64,000 nt of DNA from Bacillota bacterium (GTDB lineage Bacteria; Bacillota; Sulfobacillia; Sulfobacillales; Sulfobacillaceae), in the NCBI GenBank assembly GCA_021841025.1, contig JAKBWA010000070.1, forward strand, positions 1-64,000, in the 5' to 3' direction. Both the position numbers and the translations under genes were made by a program. The notes below the pieces were generated by a model. That model made no database searches and had not been told where the DNA came from. It saw only the letters and a program-made list of their open reading frames with translations. Of the stretch, positions 1-8,110 are shown in pieces; position 1 is the stretch's first letter; each line of letters opens with the position of its first letter.

Positions 1-234
1 TTACTTTTATTAAAGTTAATCCTAAGCTTATGGGTGCCCTGTCAATAATACAAGATACGCGAGATTGAGGGAGAGCTCGCGGTCGGCCCAAAGATCCGAC
101 CGTGGCGACGGATTTGTAGAAATATTATACAAAAACCTAGACAATTCTGAGAGAAAAAGGTAACATGTGCATTAGATTATATTGCGAACTAATTACTGTA
201 TCGTATGAATTTTTTTGACTCGAGGAGGTTCACG
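1..234. promoter_or_regulatory. xyl operon upstream region with two inverted repeats
   Basis: AT-rich upstream region of xylA with no gene seen. Two short inverted repeats are visible: GGTCGG (81-86) with CCGACC (96-101), a possible end hairpin of whatever lies upstream, and TTTGTA (113-118) with TACAAA (128-133), a dyad that could be an operator for a sugar-responsive repressor. No convincing -35/-10 pair was assigned. Confidence 0.3.
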
Positions 235-1371
235 ATGTCAATTCATTCACCATTAACTCCTTCACCAGCCGACGGTTTTACTTTTGGCTTGTGGACGGTA
301 GGCAACAGGGGTCGGGATCCTTTTGGCGATGCCGTCAGGGGAGTGTTGTCGCCGTTGACGGTGGTGCCAGAACTTCACAAACTCGGAGCTTATGGAGTCA
401 GTCTGCATGATAACGATCTTGTCCCCATGTCAGCGAGTTTGGCCGAACGAGATCGCATTGTGCGTGAATTTCAAGCTGTGTTAAAAGACTATCACATGCA
501 TGTGCCCATGGTCACTGTCAATCTGTTCTATGACCCCGTTTTCAAAGACGGCGCTTTGACGGCCAGGGCCTCACAAGTCAGACAGTTTGCCGTAGATAAA
601 GCCAAAAAGGCGATTGATTTGGGCGAAGAACTGGGGGCTGAAATTTTTGTGCTGTGGGGCGGCAGAGAAGGGGCGGAAGTGGATGCAGCGAAAGATCCGC
701 GGGACGCGCTTGGGTGGTATCGAGACGGCATTAATGCCTTAGTGGAGTATATTGTGAGTCAAGGCTATTCCATGTGTGTGGCCTTGGAACCCAAACCCAA
801 CGAACCGCGAGGCGACCTCTATTTGCCTACGGTAGGGTCGATGCTGGCGTTTATTCATACCTTGGATCACCCCGAGAAGGTGGGTGTGAATCCGGAAATT
901 GCTCACGCGAAAATGGCTGGTTTGAATCCAGTCCATGAAGTGGCACAAGCTATTGATCAAAACAAACTCTTTCACATTGATCTTAATGATCAGCGCATTG
1001 CTCGGTTTGATCAAGATTTGCGATTCGGTTCAGATGACATAAAAGGGGCCTTTTACCTGGTTAAACTCCTCGAAGACAGCGACTACAATGGTCCTCGTCA
1101 CTTTGACGCGCATCCCTACCGGAGTGAAGATGCCAAAGGGGTGTGGGATTTTGCCAGAGCGTCTATGCGCAGTTACCTGGCATATCGAGAGAAGGTCCAG
1201 CAATTTTACCAGGACTCGGAAATTCAATCCGCTTTAGAGCGTATTCGCTCCCTGAATCAAGAAGGTCCCGACCTCGGAAACGAGGAAGGTCTAAACTGGT
1301 GGCGTGAACGGGGTTATGCATACGAAGAGCTCGACCAGCTGGTGACTGAATTGCTGTTGGGATTGCGGTGA
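235..1371 (+). CDS. xylA: Xylose isomerase
   Basis: Interconverts D-xylose and D-xylulose, first step of the isomerase route to the pentose phosphate pathway; cytoplasmic, metal dependent. The 378-residue length and sequence fit the shorter Streptomyces-type (class I) isomerases. Expected active-site segments are present in order: SLHDND (catalytic His and Asp), VLWGGREG (Trp), LEPKPNEP (Glu and Lys), NPEIAHAKM (Glu and His), HIDLNDQ and [10 protein letters not shown] (metal Asp residues), [11 protein letters not shown] at 235 is preferred over ATG at 205 because GAGGAGG lies at 222-228. The stop overlaps the beginning of xylB, so the two are cotranscribed and coupled. Confidence 0.97.
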   Translation: MSIHSPLTPSPADGFTFGLWTVGNRGRDPFGDAVRGVLSPLTVVPELHKLGAYGVSLHDNDLVPMSASLAERDRIVREFQAVLKDYHMHVPMVTVNLFYDPVFKDGALTARASQVRQFAVDKAKKAIDLGEELGAEIFVLWGGREGAEVDAAKDPRDALGWYRDGINALVEYIVSQGYSMCVALEPKPNEPRGDLYLPTVGSMLAFIHTLDHPEKVGVNPEIAHAKMAGLNPVHEVAQAIDQNKLFHIDLNDQRIARFDQDLRFGSDDIKGAFYLVKLLEDSDYNGPRHFDAHPYRSEDAKGVWDFARASMRSYLAYREKVQQFYQDSEIQSALERIRSLNQEGPDLGNEEGLNWWRERGYAYEELDQLVTELLLGLR

Positions 1372-1376
1372 GACAG

Positions 1377-2843
1377 ATGAGCACACCAAGAGATCCGGAC
1401 GGATATATCGGCATCGATGTCGGAACCCAGGGTCTTAAAGCCGTTGTCGTGGACGATCACGGCCAAGTTGTATTCACGGCCTTTCATGCCTATGCTACCC
1501 ACTCACCTCAAGCAGGGTGGCGAGAACAAGATCCCCGCGATTGGGAAAAGGCCCTGACTCAAACTCTTCACAACATTAGCACAGCAGGCTTGCCTGTACG
1601 GTATCGAGGGATTGGAGTCAGTGGTCAAATGCATACCACGGTGGTGACCAATGAATCAGGTGATCCGCTTTATCCTGCGATGCTGTGGTCTGATCAAAGA
1701 ACAGCGAACTATGCCCGGCAATTGGAAACGCGATATGGCTTACAGGCTTTGCTTGAACTTACAGGCAATAAACCTTTGAGTAATTTTTCCCTATTAAGAG
1801 TGTTGTGGCTTCAAGAACAGCGCCATGACGTGTACCAGAACATTTCCCATGTGGCCGTAGCTAAGGACTGGATTCGATTTCAGTTAACGGGCCGATGGGC
1901 CACTGACGTGACCGATGCCTCAGGGACTTACCTCTTGAACGTGAAAAAGCGCCACTGGGCGGGAGAGTTGTTGTCGTCGCTGGATATTCCCGAGAAGTGG
2001 TGGGGGGCGGTATTTGAATCGGCAGAAATTGTGGGGACGATGCACTATGGCCCGCCAGAATTTCATGGTCTGCCGGTGGTGGCCGGATCCGGCGACCAAG
2101 CCGCTAGCGCTGTCGGAACAGGAATTGCCCTGGGTGATTTAGGGATATCCCTTGGAACCAGCGGCGTGCTATTTTGGCCCTTAGAGCGTTATCAGTTGCC
2201 ATCCCATCCGTCGGTGCACGTTTTTTGTCACGCAGAGGAAAAAACGTGGCACTGGATGAGTGTAACCCAGTCAGCCGCCTTGTCTTTGGCATGGCTACGC
2301 GATCAAATGTTTCCACTTAAATCATATCGAGATCTTGACCAAATCGCCGAAAGTGCGCCCCAGGGTTCAGAAGGACTGTTGTTCTTGCCCTATCTCAATG
2401 GGGAAAGAGCTCCTATTATGAACCCTGCGGCGGAAGGTGGATTTTTTGGCTTGTCCTACCGCCATCACCAGAGTCATGTGATCAGGGCTGTGCTCGAAGG
2501 CGTAGCCTATAGTCTCAGGCACTGCTACATGACGATGAACCCAGGCGGGTTGATGAATCCAATCCGTATGATCCTAACCGGCGGAGGAGCAAAAAGCCGC
2601 CTGTGGGCACAAATCCTAGCTGACGTCATGGGCCATGACATCATCGCTGCAGATGATCCGGGGGCCGCCGTTGGGGCGGCATGGTTAGTGCGTAGCGCAA
2701 TTACCGGCACACATGACAAGATGGCCGTAAAACAAACGTCGATATACCACCCTGAACATTGCAAAGTCTACGATCAAGGATTTCTCGACTATCAACGATT
2801 GGTCAATTCTTTGACACCCTTGTGGGATGGAAAACCTCACTAA
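1377..2843 (+). CDS. xylB: Xylulokinase
   Basis: Phosphorylates D-xylulose with ATP to xylulose 5-phosphate. FGGY/ribulokinase-type sugar kinase of about 488 residues: N-terminal phosphate-binding motif YIGIDVGTQGLKAVVVDD, substrate-region motifs SGQMHTTV and LWSDQRT, second-domain GSGDQAASAVGTG, and C-terminal adenosine motif LTGGGAKSRLW. It overlaps the 3' end of xylA. Start is ATG 1377 (GGTGAG at 1366-1371 as ribosome site) or GTG 1368; the difference is three residues. With xylA it makes a minimal xylose operon; no xylose transporter or XylR is adjacent. Confidence 0.95.
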   Translation: MSTPRDPDGYIGIDVGTQGLKAVVVDDHGQVVFTAFHAYATHSPQAGWREQDPRDWEKALTQTLHNISTAGLPVRYRGIGVSGQMHTTVVTNESGDPLYPAMLWSDQRTANYARQLETRYGLQALLELTGNKPLSNFSLLRVLWLQEQRHDVYQNISHVAVAKDWIRFQLTGRWATDVTDASGTYLLNVKKRHWAGELLSSLDIPEKWWGAVFESAEIVGTMHYGPPEFHGLPVVAGSGDQAASAVGTGIALGDLGISLGTSGVLFWPLERYQLPSHPSVHVFCHAEEKTWHWMSVTQSAALSLAWLRDQMFPLKSYRDLDQIAESAPQGSEGLLFLPYLNGERAPIMNPAAEGGFFGLSYRHHQSHVIRAVLEGVAYSLRHCYMTMNPGGLMNPIRMILTGGGAKSRLWAQILADVMGHDIIAADDPGAAVGAAWLVRSAITGTHDKMAVKQTSIYHPEHCKVYDQGFLDYQRLVNSLTPLWDGKPH

Positions 2844-3448
2844 GCAGTAAGAAATGGTAGAGGCATAGACTGTAATTTACGGCAATTTGCCTCAAATTGT
2901 GCCGTATAGACGGCATACCGGGCAGAACGGGTGTGTTTACGTAACACGGATCCACACGTGGAGTTCCGTTCCCTTCATCAGCCCATGAACCGATTGAACC
3001 ATCTCCTGTTGGCCGTAATGCCGAGGACAATCGATGCAAGGCCAAATGCGCTGGGGTTTCGGATCGCATGAACTCATCTTCCTTAGGATTTCTCATGGCC
3101 TTATAGACTGAGCTGGTATCTAACAAAGCAACTACCGCGTAAGCATCGCTGCGTCAATCTCATTCCCCTGATTATCCTGGGGACTTTCCAGCATTAATGT
3201 ACCGCGTGGGGAATATTTCTGTAATGGGAATGTTGACTACCGTAGAACGTTTATCACTTACCATGTGGAAGAAATCATTCATGGTATGGTGCAGGCCCCC
3301 AAGAGGGAGTGAGAGCCGCTTTAGAGGGTGAAAATCTAGGTTTTAGAGCCCCCGGATTTATCCGTGGGGAGGTTAAGTGGAAGTGCTGTGGGAGTGGCAC
3401 AAGAAGTGATAAACTATTCTCAGAGTCATGAGAATGAGGGTGCTACAT
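2844..3448. other. Gene-free stretch with probable decayed IS605-type right end
   Basis: No ORF with a ribosome site is convincing here. Short dyads: TGCCGT-ATAG-ACGGCA near 2905-2920 and the palindromic GTGTTTACGTAACAC near 2936. At about 3345-3370 a GC hairpin, CCCCCGGAT-TT-ATCCGTGGGG, follows a run of text (gagagccgctttagaggg and onwards) like the structured right ends next to tnpB genes of IS200/IS605 elements. No tnpB reading frame survives beside it, so this is read as a relic or an orphan end. Confidence 0.3.
3416..3435. promoter_or_regulatory. Dyad operator in front of fur-family gene
   Basis: Perfect 7-bp inverted repeat ATTCTCA-N6-TGAGAAT ending 13 bases before the chosen start of the Fur-family gene. 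The arms resemble Fur/PerR-box halves (TGATAAT/ATTATCA type) but in the outward arrangement. Position between promoter and ribosome site suggests autoregulation; this is inference. Confidence 0.4.
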
Positions 3449-3931
3449 ATGGTCCGCCTATCTTCTATCTACAGGAAGCTGGAGGAAGGGACTAAAAGAT
3501 TGACTCCTCAGCGAGAATTAGTGATCCGAATCTTTGCTGAACATCCTGGAGAGCATTTGTCGGCAGAAGAGGTCCATCAACTTGTTAAGAGCCGTTTTCA
3601 GGATATTGGGTTAGCGACCGTATATCGGTCGCTCGAATTATTAACCGATTTGGATATTCTTACCCGTATCAGTTTTGACGACGGGCGAGCCCGTTACGAA
3701 TTTAACCAGGAGGAAACTCATCACCACCATCATTTGGTTTGTGTAGAATGTGGCCATGTTGACGAGTATGGTGAAGATTTGCTCGATCCCCTGGAAGCCC
3801 GGATCCTTAAAGACCGGGGATTTCACGTGCTGGATCATGAATTGAAATTTTATGGATTGTGTCAGCGTTGTGCGCCTAAACGGAACAAGATTTCTGGACT
3901 GCCGCCTGTGAGAGGAGAGAAGGCTCGGTGA
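3449..3931 (+). CDS. Fur-family metalloregulator
   Basis: Metal-responsive winged-helix repressor of about 160 residues. N-terminal DNA-binding half contains RLTPQRELVIRIF and the recognition-helix segment GLATVYRSLELL; C-terminal dimerisation half has a His-rich metal site HHHHHLVCVECGHV and a second Cys pair LCQRC, i.e. two CxxC structural-zinc motifs as in Fur/PerR/Zur. Start ATG 3449 has GAGGG at 3436-3440; an upstream ATG (3428) lies inside the operator dyad. Whether it senses Fe, Zn or peroxide cannot be told from sequence. Its stop overlaps the GTG start of the next gene, so the redox protein is translationally coupled to it. Confidence 0.93.
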   Translation: MVRLSSIYRKLEEGTKRLTPQRELVIRIFAEHPGEHLSAEEVHQLVKSRFQDIGLATVYRSLELLTDLDILTRISFDDGRARYEFNQEETHHHHHLVCVECGHVDEYGEDLLDPLEARILKDRGFHVLDHELKFYGLCQRCAPKRNKISGLPPVRGEKAR

Positions 3932-4278
3932 CAACCGTGTTGTATTGTTACAAAAAATGAACGACCTGTGCCAAAGCGCGAGCGTGGCTCCGCACTCACG
4001 GGATTGATTTTCAAGAACACGATTTGATAGAAGACCCTTTATCACGTTCTGAGATCGAGGAGTTAGCCGAACAAGTTGGCGGTATCACGAACTTATTATC
4101 GCGAACCAGTCCTTCTTACCGGAAACTTAAGGACAGTGTGCGCTCAGATGAAGAGTGGCTTGATCATATGGTGGCCGAACCCCGGCTGATTAAACGGCCG
4201 ATTTGGATTATAGGAAGGGATATTGTGGTAGGGTTTTCAGAGCCGTCCTGGCAAGGATTGCGGGAGCATAACCTTTAA
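3928..4278 (+). CDS. ArsC/Spx-like thioredoxin-fold protein with in-frame UGA at catalytic Cys (candidate selenoprotein)
   Basis: Read from GTG 3928 (GAGGAGAG at 3912-3919) the frame encodes a complete 116-residue ArsC/YusI-family protein, except that codon 11 (3958-3960) is TGA. It falls exactly on the first Cys of the family CxxC motif: LYCYKK-[TGA]-TTC-AKARAWL. Downstream the family body is intact, including LIKRPIW and the C-terminal GFSEPSW segment, with no further lesion. Family members are arsenate-reductase-like or Spx-like thiol proteins. Because UxxC for CxxC is the classic selenoprotein substitution and a SECIS-like hairpin follows, selenocysteine is proposed; a nonsense pseudogene is the alternative. 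A TTG at 4024 would give an 84-residue protein lacking the redox motif, which makes little sense. Confidence 0.7.
3976..3993 (+). promoter_or_regulatory. Candidate bacterial SECIS hairpin
   Basis: Within the coding region just after the UGA: GCG (3976-3978), bulged C, GAGC (3980-3983), loop GTG (3984-3986), GCTC (3987-3990), CGC (3991-3993). Seven base pairs with one bulge and a loop starting GU. The loop begins 23 bases after the UGA; established bacterial SECIS rules call for an apical loop with G in its first two positions about 16-37 bases downstream. The region also encodes conserved residues, so chance is possible. Confidence 0.45.
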
Positions 4279-4491
4279 CCCGAGGCTTTTTCGGAAAAGA
4301 TATTGTATCGACACCCCCTCGATATGGCCCATTTCGAAAACTGTCACGTCTGTACGACTAGATTCTGCAGGCAGTTAACATTCTTTGTGCCACATTGTTC
4401 CTACGTGTTCTGAATCATTCACTTTTCTCCTTAGGATCGATGTTTGTTGCACGGATGGCAGAACAGATTTTCGCGTTCATTCTGCCTTACT

Positions 4492-4541
4492 CAGCCCATA
4501 CCCTGGGCCTTGAATCCTGACCAAGCCCAGGATGTGGGCTG
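4492..4541 (-). terminator. Inverted repeat after the beta-lactamase-like gene
   Basis: Arms CAGCCCA-TAC-CCTGGGC (4492-4508) and GCCCAG...TGGGCTG (4525-4541) pair over 7+7 bp around a 3-base internal mismatch. It lies 17 bases past the stop of the minus-strand hydrolase and could also end the fur-arsC transcript from the other side. No strong T-run on either side. Confidence 0.5.
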
Positions 4542-4557
4542 AGAGTATGTCTTAGGG

Positions 4558-5388
4558 TTATTCCCTGGGGAACGTGAAATAGTCAAAAACCAGACGGGTC
4601 AATTGGGGAAGCACAATGAATGCCTCCGTATCGACGTGAAAACGCAAGTCCTTAGATTTTTCGCTAAAAACAGCCAGCACGTAATCGCCCCAGGGAGTGG
4701 TTATGATCCCTACATCATTACGGACCCCTTCGAGAGAACCGCTTTTGCTCGCGACACGAACCAAGGGAGGCGCGTCCGTTTCACAAATCAAGTCATAAGG
4801 CAGATTGCGGGTCATAATGGTGTTGTACTGCTGCTGAGTTAAGATATCCCACATGACTTGAGACGCTGGGGGGCTGACCAGGGTACGGTGGTAAATGCGG
4901 GTTAATAACAGGGCCATTTCCTGAGCGGTCGTGAGGCCGATAGGTCCGGGAACACTAAAGTCGATGCGCTTCATCAGTTTTGTCTCAGTGAGGTTGCAAA
5001 GGGCGATAAAGTCGTTGACTGGACCTAGTCCCAGCCAGCGCAAGATCATGTTTGTAGCCGTGTTGTCACTGACAATGATCATGAGGGTGATGACATCCAA
5101 AACGGGTAAAGACAAGCCAGGAGACAAATGCTGCAAAACTCCCGATCCCTCTACGATGTCCTCTCTTTCCAAGTGTAAGGGATGCTCCCAAGAAACATGG
5201 TGATCATGGAGATACTGAAAGGCAGCCGCCATAATTGGCACTTTGACAACAGAGGCTGTTTCCATGACTGCCGAAGGGTCATGTTCCAGGGTATCGTGGC
5301 TTGTCATATGTTCAGCGTACAAGCTCACATGACCGGTAAAACCAGAGGCTATTGTCTCTATTTGCTTGGAAATTTCAGATTTATTCAA
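4558..5388 (-). CDS. Class A beta-lactamase-fold serine hydrolase
   Basis: About 276 residues. Serine-hydrolase motifs of the penicillin-binding/beta-lactamase fold are visible: SVVK (SxxK, around residue 46-49), SDN (around 107-109) and KSG near residue 210. The omega-loop region carries ETKLMKRIDF but the canonical class A Glu context is not obvious, so hydrolysis of beta-lactams is not assured; many such proteins are uncharacterised. No signal peptide is seen with the chosen start. TTG 5388 is preferred because AAGGCGG sits just upstream; the longer TTG at 5442 lacks this. Stands alone between convergent and divergent neighbours. Confidence 0.8.
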   Translation of the reverse strand: MNKSEISKQIETIASGFTGHVSLYAEHMTSHDTLEHDPSAVMETASVVKVPIMAAAFQYLHDHHVSWEHPLHLEREDIVEGSGVLQHLSPGLSLPVLDVITLMIIVSDNTATNMILRWLGLGPVNDFIALCNLTETKLMKRIDFSVPGPIGLTTAQEMALLLTRIYHRTLVSPPASQVMWDILTQQQYNTIMTRNLPYDLICETDAPPLVRVASKSGSLEGVRNDVGIITTPWGDYVLAVFSEKSKDLRFHVDTEAFIVLPQLTRLVFDYFTFPRE

Positions 5389-5664
5389 TGGTTCACCGCC
5401 TTGTGTATTTGCGAAAGTGCCGAGGAGAACCTGAGCGGGCAAAACGGTTTTTCTCAGTCCAGTTCTCCAAGCAACGCGCCTTAGGTCCTGCCGGGTTTAG
5501 ATTCTCGGTGATGATTCTTTGAAATCCGGTAGCCGTAGGCACTAAGATGCCGGCAGGCCTAAGAGGTTAATGACGATATTTTGTTGATCAGACAATCCAC
5601 ATGAATCTCGTGTCAAAAGCCGTTAGACATTTGTTTTATCCCAACCCTATGACTCCAACAAATT

Positions 5665-6891
5665 TCAGTTATCAGGTTCCCAGTTAAGCCCCGTTTGGCC
5701 TAGCCCGGGAATCATGAGAGCATTGAGCATCGTGTTGGCGGGAAGCTTAGGACTGCCTTGAGGAATGATGGCAAAAACGTCCGCTTGTCTATAGGGTGTA
5801 ATGATATCCGAGCCCTGAGGCAAGTTCTGGTCGAAAAATATTTCGCCATCCTTCACAACAAGCCGGGATCTTAGGTAGCGTGTTTCCCGGGTCACTTTGT
5901 TGAACGGATGCAAAAGCCGTCCCGTCACTTGGCGTACAGAAAGCCTGGCACCAAACAAAGAAACCAGGTAAGGCAGCACAACAAGGAACCATGCCGTCAA
6001 AGCTGCGCCTGGATTTCCGGATAGAGCCAGAATCGGAACGTTGTCCCTCTGAGCCGCTGCCATAGCTTTGCCAGGATGCATGTCAATCCACCGAAAAAGT
6101 ACGTGCGTATTCTCATTCAGATACTGGATGACGTGATCTTTATCGCCAACTGATACGCCGCCCGTCGAAATAACGAGATCGTAAGAGGACAAATCGGCAA
6201 ACGCTTTTTCAACGGATTGTAAGCAATCCATAGCGTGAGGCGTTTTGTCCACAATAGCTCCGGTTTCTGTCAACAAGGTCGTGAATAGATAGCGATTGAC
6301 ATTATATATGTGGGCCGGTCGTAATTTCTCGCCAGGGTTTTGCAGTTCATTGCCGGTCGTGATGAGAAGAACCCGGGGTCTGGTGTAGACCTTTACATAT
6401 TCATAACCTGACAATGCCAGGATCCCGATTTCGGGCGGGGCCAGACGTTGGCCAGGGCTTAAAACGATTTGGCCGGACGTGATTTCCGATCCTTTCTGAC
6501 TGATATTGCGTGACGTGGATACGGTTTTGTCGATGTCAATGGACTCATCATGCTTGATGACAGCTTCTTGTTCAATCACCGTATCCAGTTCCCAAGGAAT
6601 CGGAGCTCCTGTCATGATACGAACAGCATGACCCCCAGGGACCGGATTGGTGAATATGTCACCCGCGTTAATTTGTCCTTGGATTTTGAAGATTCCCGGC
6701 GTCTCTTGCGAACGTAGAGCATATCCGTCCATCGCTGCACGGGGAAACGGAGGGGCGTCGGCCCGTGCACGAATTGTTTGGGCCAAAGTTCTGCCCAGAG
6801 TGTGCTCGATAGGCACTTCTTCTATCTCTTGAATCGGGGAGCGGATGGTCTTAATGAGATTCAATGCTTCCATTACACTAATGTGACCCAT
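5665..6891 (-). CDS. moeA: Molybdopterin molybdenumtransferase MoeA
   Basis: Inserts molybdate into adenylated molybdopterin to make Mo cofactor. 408 residues, usual for MoeA. N-terminal segments PFPRAAMDGYALRS and VRIMTGAPIP, central MoCF-binding domain with TTGNEL and TGGVSVGDKDHV, and LSGNPGAALTAWF, followed by a C-terminal domain IV. Last gene of a minus-strand run with mobB and mobA upstream, so the operon covers Mo insertion and MGD formation. Confidence 0.96.
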   Translation of the reverse strand: MGHISVMEALNLIKTIRSPIQEIEEVPIEHTLGRTLAQTIRARADAPPFPRAAMDGYALRSQETPGIFKIQGQINAGDIFTNPVPGGHAVRIMTGAPIPWELDTVIEQEAVIKHDESIDIDKTVSTSRNISQKGSEITSGQIVLSPGQRLAPPEIGILALSGYEYVKVYTRPRVLLITTGNELQNPGEKLRPAHIYNVNRYLFTTLLTETGAIVDKTPHAMDCLQSVEKAFADLSSYDLVISTGGVSVGDKDHVIQYLNENTHVLFRWIDMHPGKAMAAAQRDNVPILALSGNPGAALTAWFLVVLPYLVSLFGARLSVRQVTGRLLHPFNKVTRETRYLRSRLVVKDGEIFFDQNLPQGSDIITPYRQADVFAIIPQGSPKLPANTMLNALMIPGLGQTGLNWEPDN

Positions 6892-6961
6892 AATCTCTGC
6901 CCTTCTTCAGAATTCCTTGGAGAATTAGACTGGCTATGACCGGGACCGTGGATTGTTAGTG

Positions 6962-7483
6962 TTAGAGGGACCCTTGGAAAAATTCGCTGGCCGAGGGATC
7001 CTTCCAGCAAAAACTGAGCTGGAGCTGGTGCTCAACAATGTATGCCGCAACTTCTTGGATGGCAGCCAAATTGAGAGGAAGCTCTGCTTTGTAGTAGTCG
7101 GTACCGGGTGTCGTCACCTCATGAGGACCGATTACCAACCGGACATTGACTAGCTGGTCCAAAATCTGTTGAGAATCCAAAACAATTTTAGGAGTGGGAA
7201 GATGTTTTCCTCCCTCCCATATCATCCACCTATAATAATGCGCCGTACTCTTCCAATCAATGGCTAAAGGGGCTGATCCTCGCCAGGTCATCTGGCCCGG
7301 TTGAAACAAGAATGTGTCCGCTTGTTGGGTAGCAAATCGGCTCGTATCCGATCCCGGACGATCAGAAGGAGGATGGTGCGAAAATTTCACGACAATGACC
7401 GGATGGGGCAAATTTGCGCACAATGCTTCGATAAGCCGGGTTTTTCCCGTATTGGAATACCCCGCAACCTGAATAATCTGCAT
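6962..7483 (-). CDS. mobB: Molybdopterin-guanine dinucleotide biosynthesis protein MobB
   Basis: GTP-binding adaptor for MobA. 173 residues; P-loop GYSNTGKT at residues 8-15, followed by VVKFSHHPP and the Asp-containing PGSDTSRF typical of MobB. Lies 6 bases after mobA and 70 bases before moeA on the same strand. The C-terminal half is divergent, as is usual in this family. Confidence 0.9.
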   Translation of the reverse strand: MQIIQVAGYSNTGKTRLIEALCANLPHPVIVVKFSHHPPSDRPGSDTSRFATQQADTFLFQPGQMTWRGSAPLAIDWKSTAHYYRWMIWEGGKHLPTPKIVLDSQQILDQLVNVRLVIGPHEVTTPGTDYYKAELPLNLAAIQEVAAYIVEHQLQLSFCWKDPSASEFFQGSL

Positions 7484-7489
7484 TTGCTC

Positions 7490-8074
7490 TCACGATCCTT
7501 TGCCGGGCCGGGGAGTGGGAATCCAGGATGCCCAGTCCTCGGGGGTATTAATATTCACCAGCCAGCTTTCCGGCACTTCAACCCAGTGAATGCGATGGGA
7601 AGCTAGAAAATGGCCAACCTTTTGTCCGCCATCCTGACGGTAACGGTGGAGATCGCCTAATAGCGTGAGGGACCAAAATCCGGCTAAGGGCTGCGTGAAA
7701 TCACGACTTCGGGGCAAAAGGGCCTCGTCTGGTTGGGCCCAGCGGGTTAACAGCCGGGAATAAAAATCCCAAGGCAGAGATGGGAGGTCGACCGCTAAGA
7801 TGGCCAAATAATCGGCCGTAGATACCCGCATGGCTTTCTCAATACCAGCTAGTGGGCCGGCATAAGGCTCGTCATCACACAACTCGTAAGATTCGCTGGG
7901 ATGATAGTCCCAGGGACGGGAAATCCATATGGAGCCATTGACGACACGCCTAAGCAACTCCTGGGCTCTGGCAAAAAGACTCATGCCATTAGGCAAAAGC
8001 AACTGGGATTTGTCCGTTCCCATGCGCGATGACCGCCCGCCTGTCAAAATCACTCCATCAATTATGGCTTGCAT
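7490..8074 (-). CDS. mobA: Molybdenum cofactor guanylyltransferase MobA
   Basis: Transfers GMP from GTP to Mo-molybdopterin giving MGD cofactor for DMSO-reductase-family enzymes. About 194 residues with the nucleotidyltransferase signature GVILTGGRSSRMGTDKSQL near the N-terminus, CDDEPYAGPLAGIEKAM and LAVDLPSLP (metal-binding Asp). ATG at 8074 has a strong AAGGGGGG ribosome site; the longer frame from 8110 is less likely. Presence of MobA implies a bis-MGD enzyme such as formate dehydrogenase or a related oxidoreductase elsewhere in the genome, which is relevant to the selenocysteine question. Confidence 0.94.
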   Translation of the reverse strand: MQAIIDGVILTGGRSSRMGTDKSQLLLPNGMSLFARAQELLRRVVNGSIWISRPWDYHPSESYELCDDEPYAGPLAGIEKAMRVSTADYLAILAVDLPSLPWDFYSRLLTRWAQPDEALLPRSRDFTQPLAGFWSLTLLGDLHRYRQDGGQKVGHFLASHRIHWVEVPESWLVNINTPEDWASWIPTPRPGKGS

Positions 8075-8110
8075 TCTTGTCCCCCCTTCACGATTATAGC
8101 TCACAGGCAA

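Noticed and set aside
2803-3126. 107-codon minus-strand frame
   Set aside because: Overlaps xylB end, no ribosome site, crosses dyads, no family recognised.
4024-4278. 84-residue ArsC-like gene from TTG
   Set aside because: Would omit the redox CxxC; full frame extends upstream through the TGA with a good start.
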